A stretch of DNA of 64,000 nucleotides from Olsenella sp. An293 (lineage in GTDB: Bacteria > Actinomycetota > Coriobacteriia > Coriobacteriales > Atopobiaceae), in assembly GCF_002159495.1 (NCBI RefSeq), contig NZ_NFIT01000004.1, positions 124,001 to 188,000 of the forward strand. Reading direction: 5' to 3'. A program made the translations under genes and the position numbers. The notes beneath the pieces were generated by a model. That model was not told where the DNA came from and searched no databases. It saw only the letters and a program-made list of their open reading frames with translations. Shown here piece by piece: positions 63,862 through 64,000 of this stretch (its first letter is position 1; each line of letters opens with the position of its first letter).

Positions 63862-64000
63862 GTGACGCTCAAGGGAAGGCAGGTCAGGCAGCTTCGCAGT
63901 CTGGCCCATCATCTGGAGCCTGTGATCATCGTCGGCAAGGCCGACGTCAACGAAGGGACCGTCGACCAGGCGGACAAGGCGCTCGAGGCGCGCGAGCTCA
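63862..64000 (+). CDS. yhbY: YhbY-like CRM-domain RNA-binding protein (partial)
   Basis: Only the first 46 codons are in the window. GTG 63862 follows AAGGAGAGG. The sequence VTLKGRQVRQLRSLAHHLEP then VIIVGKADVNEGTVDQADKA matches the CRS1/YhbY domain, with the conserved GK in place of the usual GxxG. YhbY binds pre-50S ribosomal particles. Confidence 0.85.
   Translation, partial: MTLKGRQVRQLRSLAHHLEPVIIVGKADVNEGTVDQADKALEAREL

Overview
The window is GC-rich chromosomal DNA from an actinobacterium. Gene content and style point to the class Coriobacteriia, probably an Olsenella/Atopobiaceae-like organism: FabK-type fatty-acid synthesis, DisA, Veg, the MEP isoprenoid pathway, and a LysRS with a C-terminal HD domain. 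The genus is inference. No integrase, transposase, CRISPR array or rRNA gene was seen. Almost everything is core housekeeping, so the novelty lies in intergenic sequence and in unusual domain architectures.

Layout, left to right (most genes on the - strand). 1-5850: the S10 ribosomal-protein operon rplC-rplD-rplW-rplB-rpsS-rplV-rpsC-rplP-rpmC-rpsQ-rplN-rplX, ending in a hairpin after rplX. 5850-6420: its promoter region and a duplicated 107-bp repeat. 6421-9321: a histidine phosphatase, thrH and a large lipoprotein. 9438-12975: the str operon rpsL-rpsG-fusA-rpsJ. 13228-23292: a fatty-acid operon fabH-acpP-fabK-fabD-fabG-fabF-accB-fabZ-accC-accDA-degV, with birA divergent beside it. 24411-36594: rpoC, rpoB, rplL, rplJ, rplA, rplK, nusG, secE, tRNA-Trp and rpmG (read right to left). 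36911-38813: tuf behind four tRNAs. 38896-44502: yacP, rlmB, cysS, ispF, ispD, disA. Then clpC (44677-47256), a repeat-rich gap, an orphan nuclease-like gene on +, lysS-HD, greA and a TatA-like zinc-ribbon protein. 52492-58619: a mixed-strand block of metabolic genes, a decayed HipA-like/XRE locus, tRNA-Pro, ispE, veg and an M24 peptidase. 58700-64000: nagB, rdgB, rph, tRNA-Val, murE, a MurE-like protein without a P-loop, and the start of a yhbY-like gene.

The gene order from lysS through clpC, disA, ispD, ispF, cysS, rlmB, yacP, rpmG, secE, nusG, rplKAJL, rpoBC, rpsL, rpsG, fusA to the S10 operon follows the ancestral order known from Bacillus subtilis. The fab cluster, the thrH block and a displaced tuf interrupt it.

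The main discoveries are several families of dispersed intergenic repeats. (1) A 27-nt hairpin element occurs six times just after stop codons, two of the copies forming a perfect 41-bp palindrome. (2) A GGAC-N-GTCC palindrome family has variable but self-complementary arms. (3) Arrays are rich in GCACTTCTCG and in a GCACT...AGTGC palindrome. (4) A 15-bp motif, GCCGGGCGTATCCAT on the + strand, lies upstream of the promoters of the rplC, rpsL and tRNA-tuf operons. There are also a RpoC with an alpha-CTD-like C-terminal domain, a TatA with a zinc ribbon, and a tandem MurE pseudo-paralogue.
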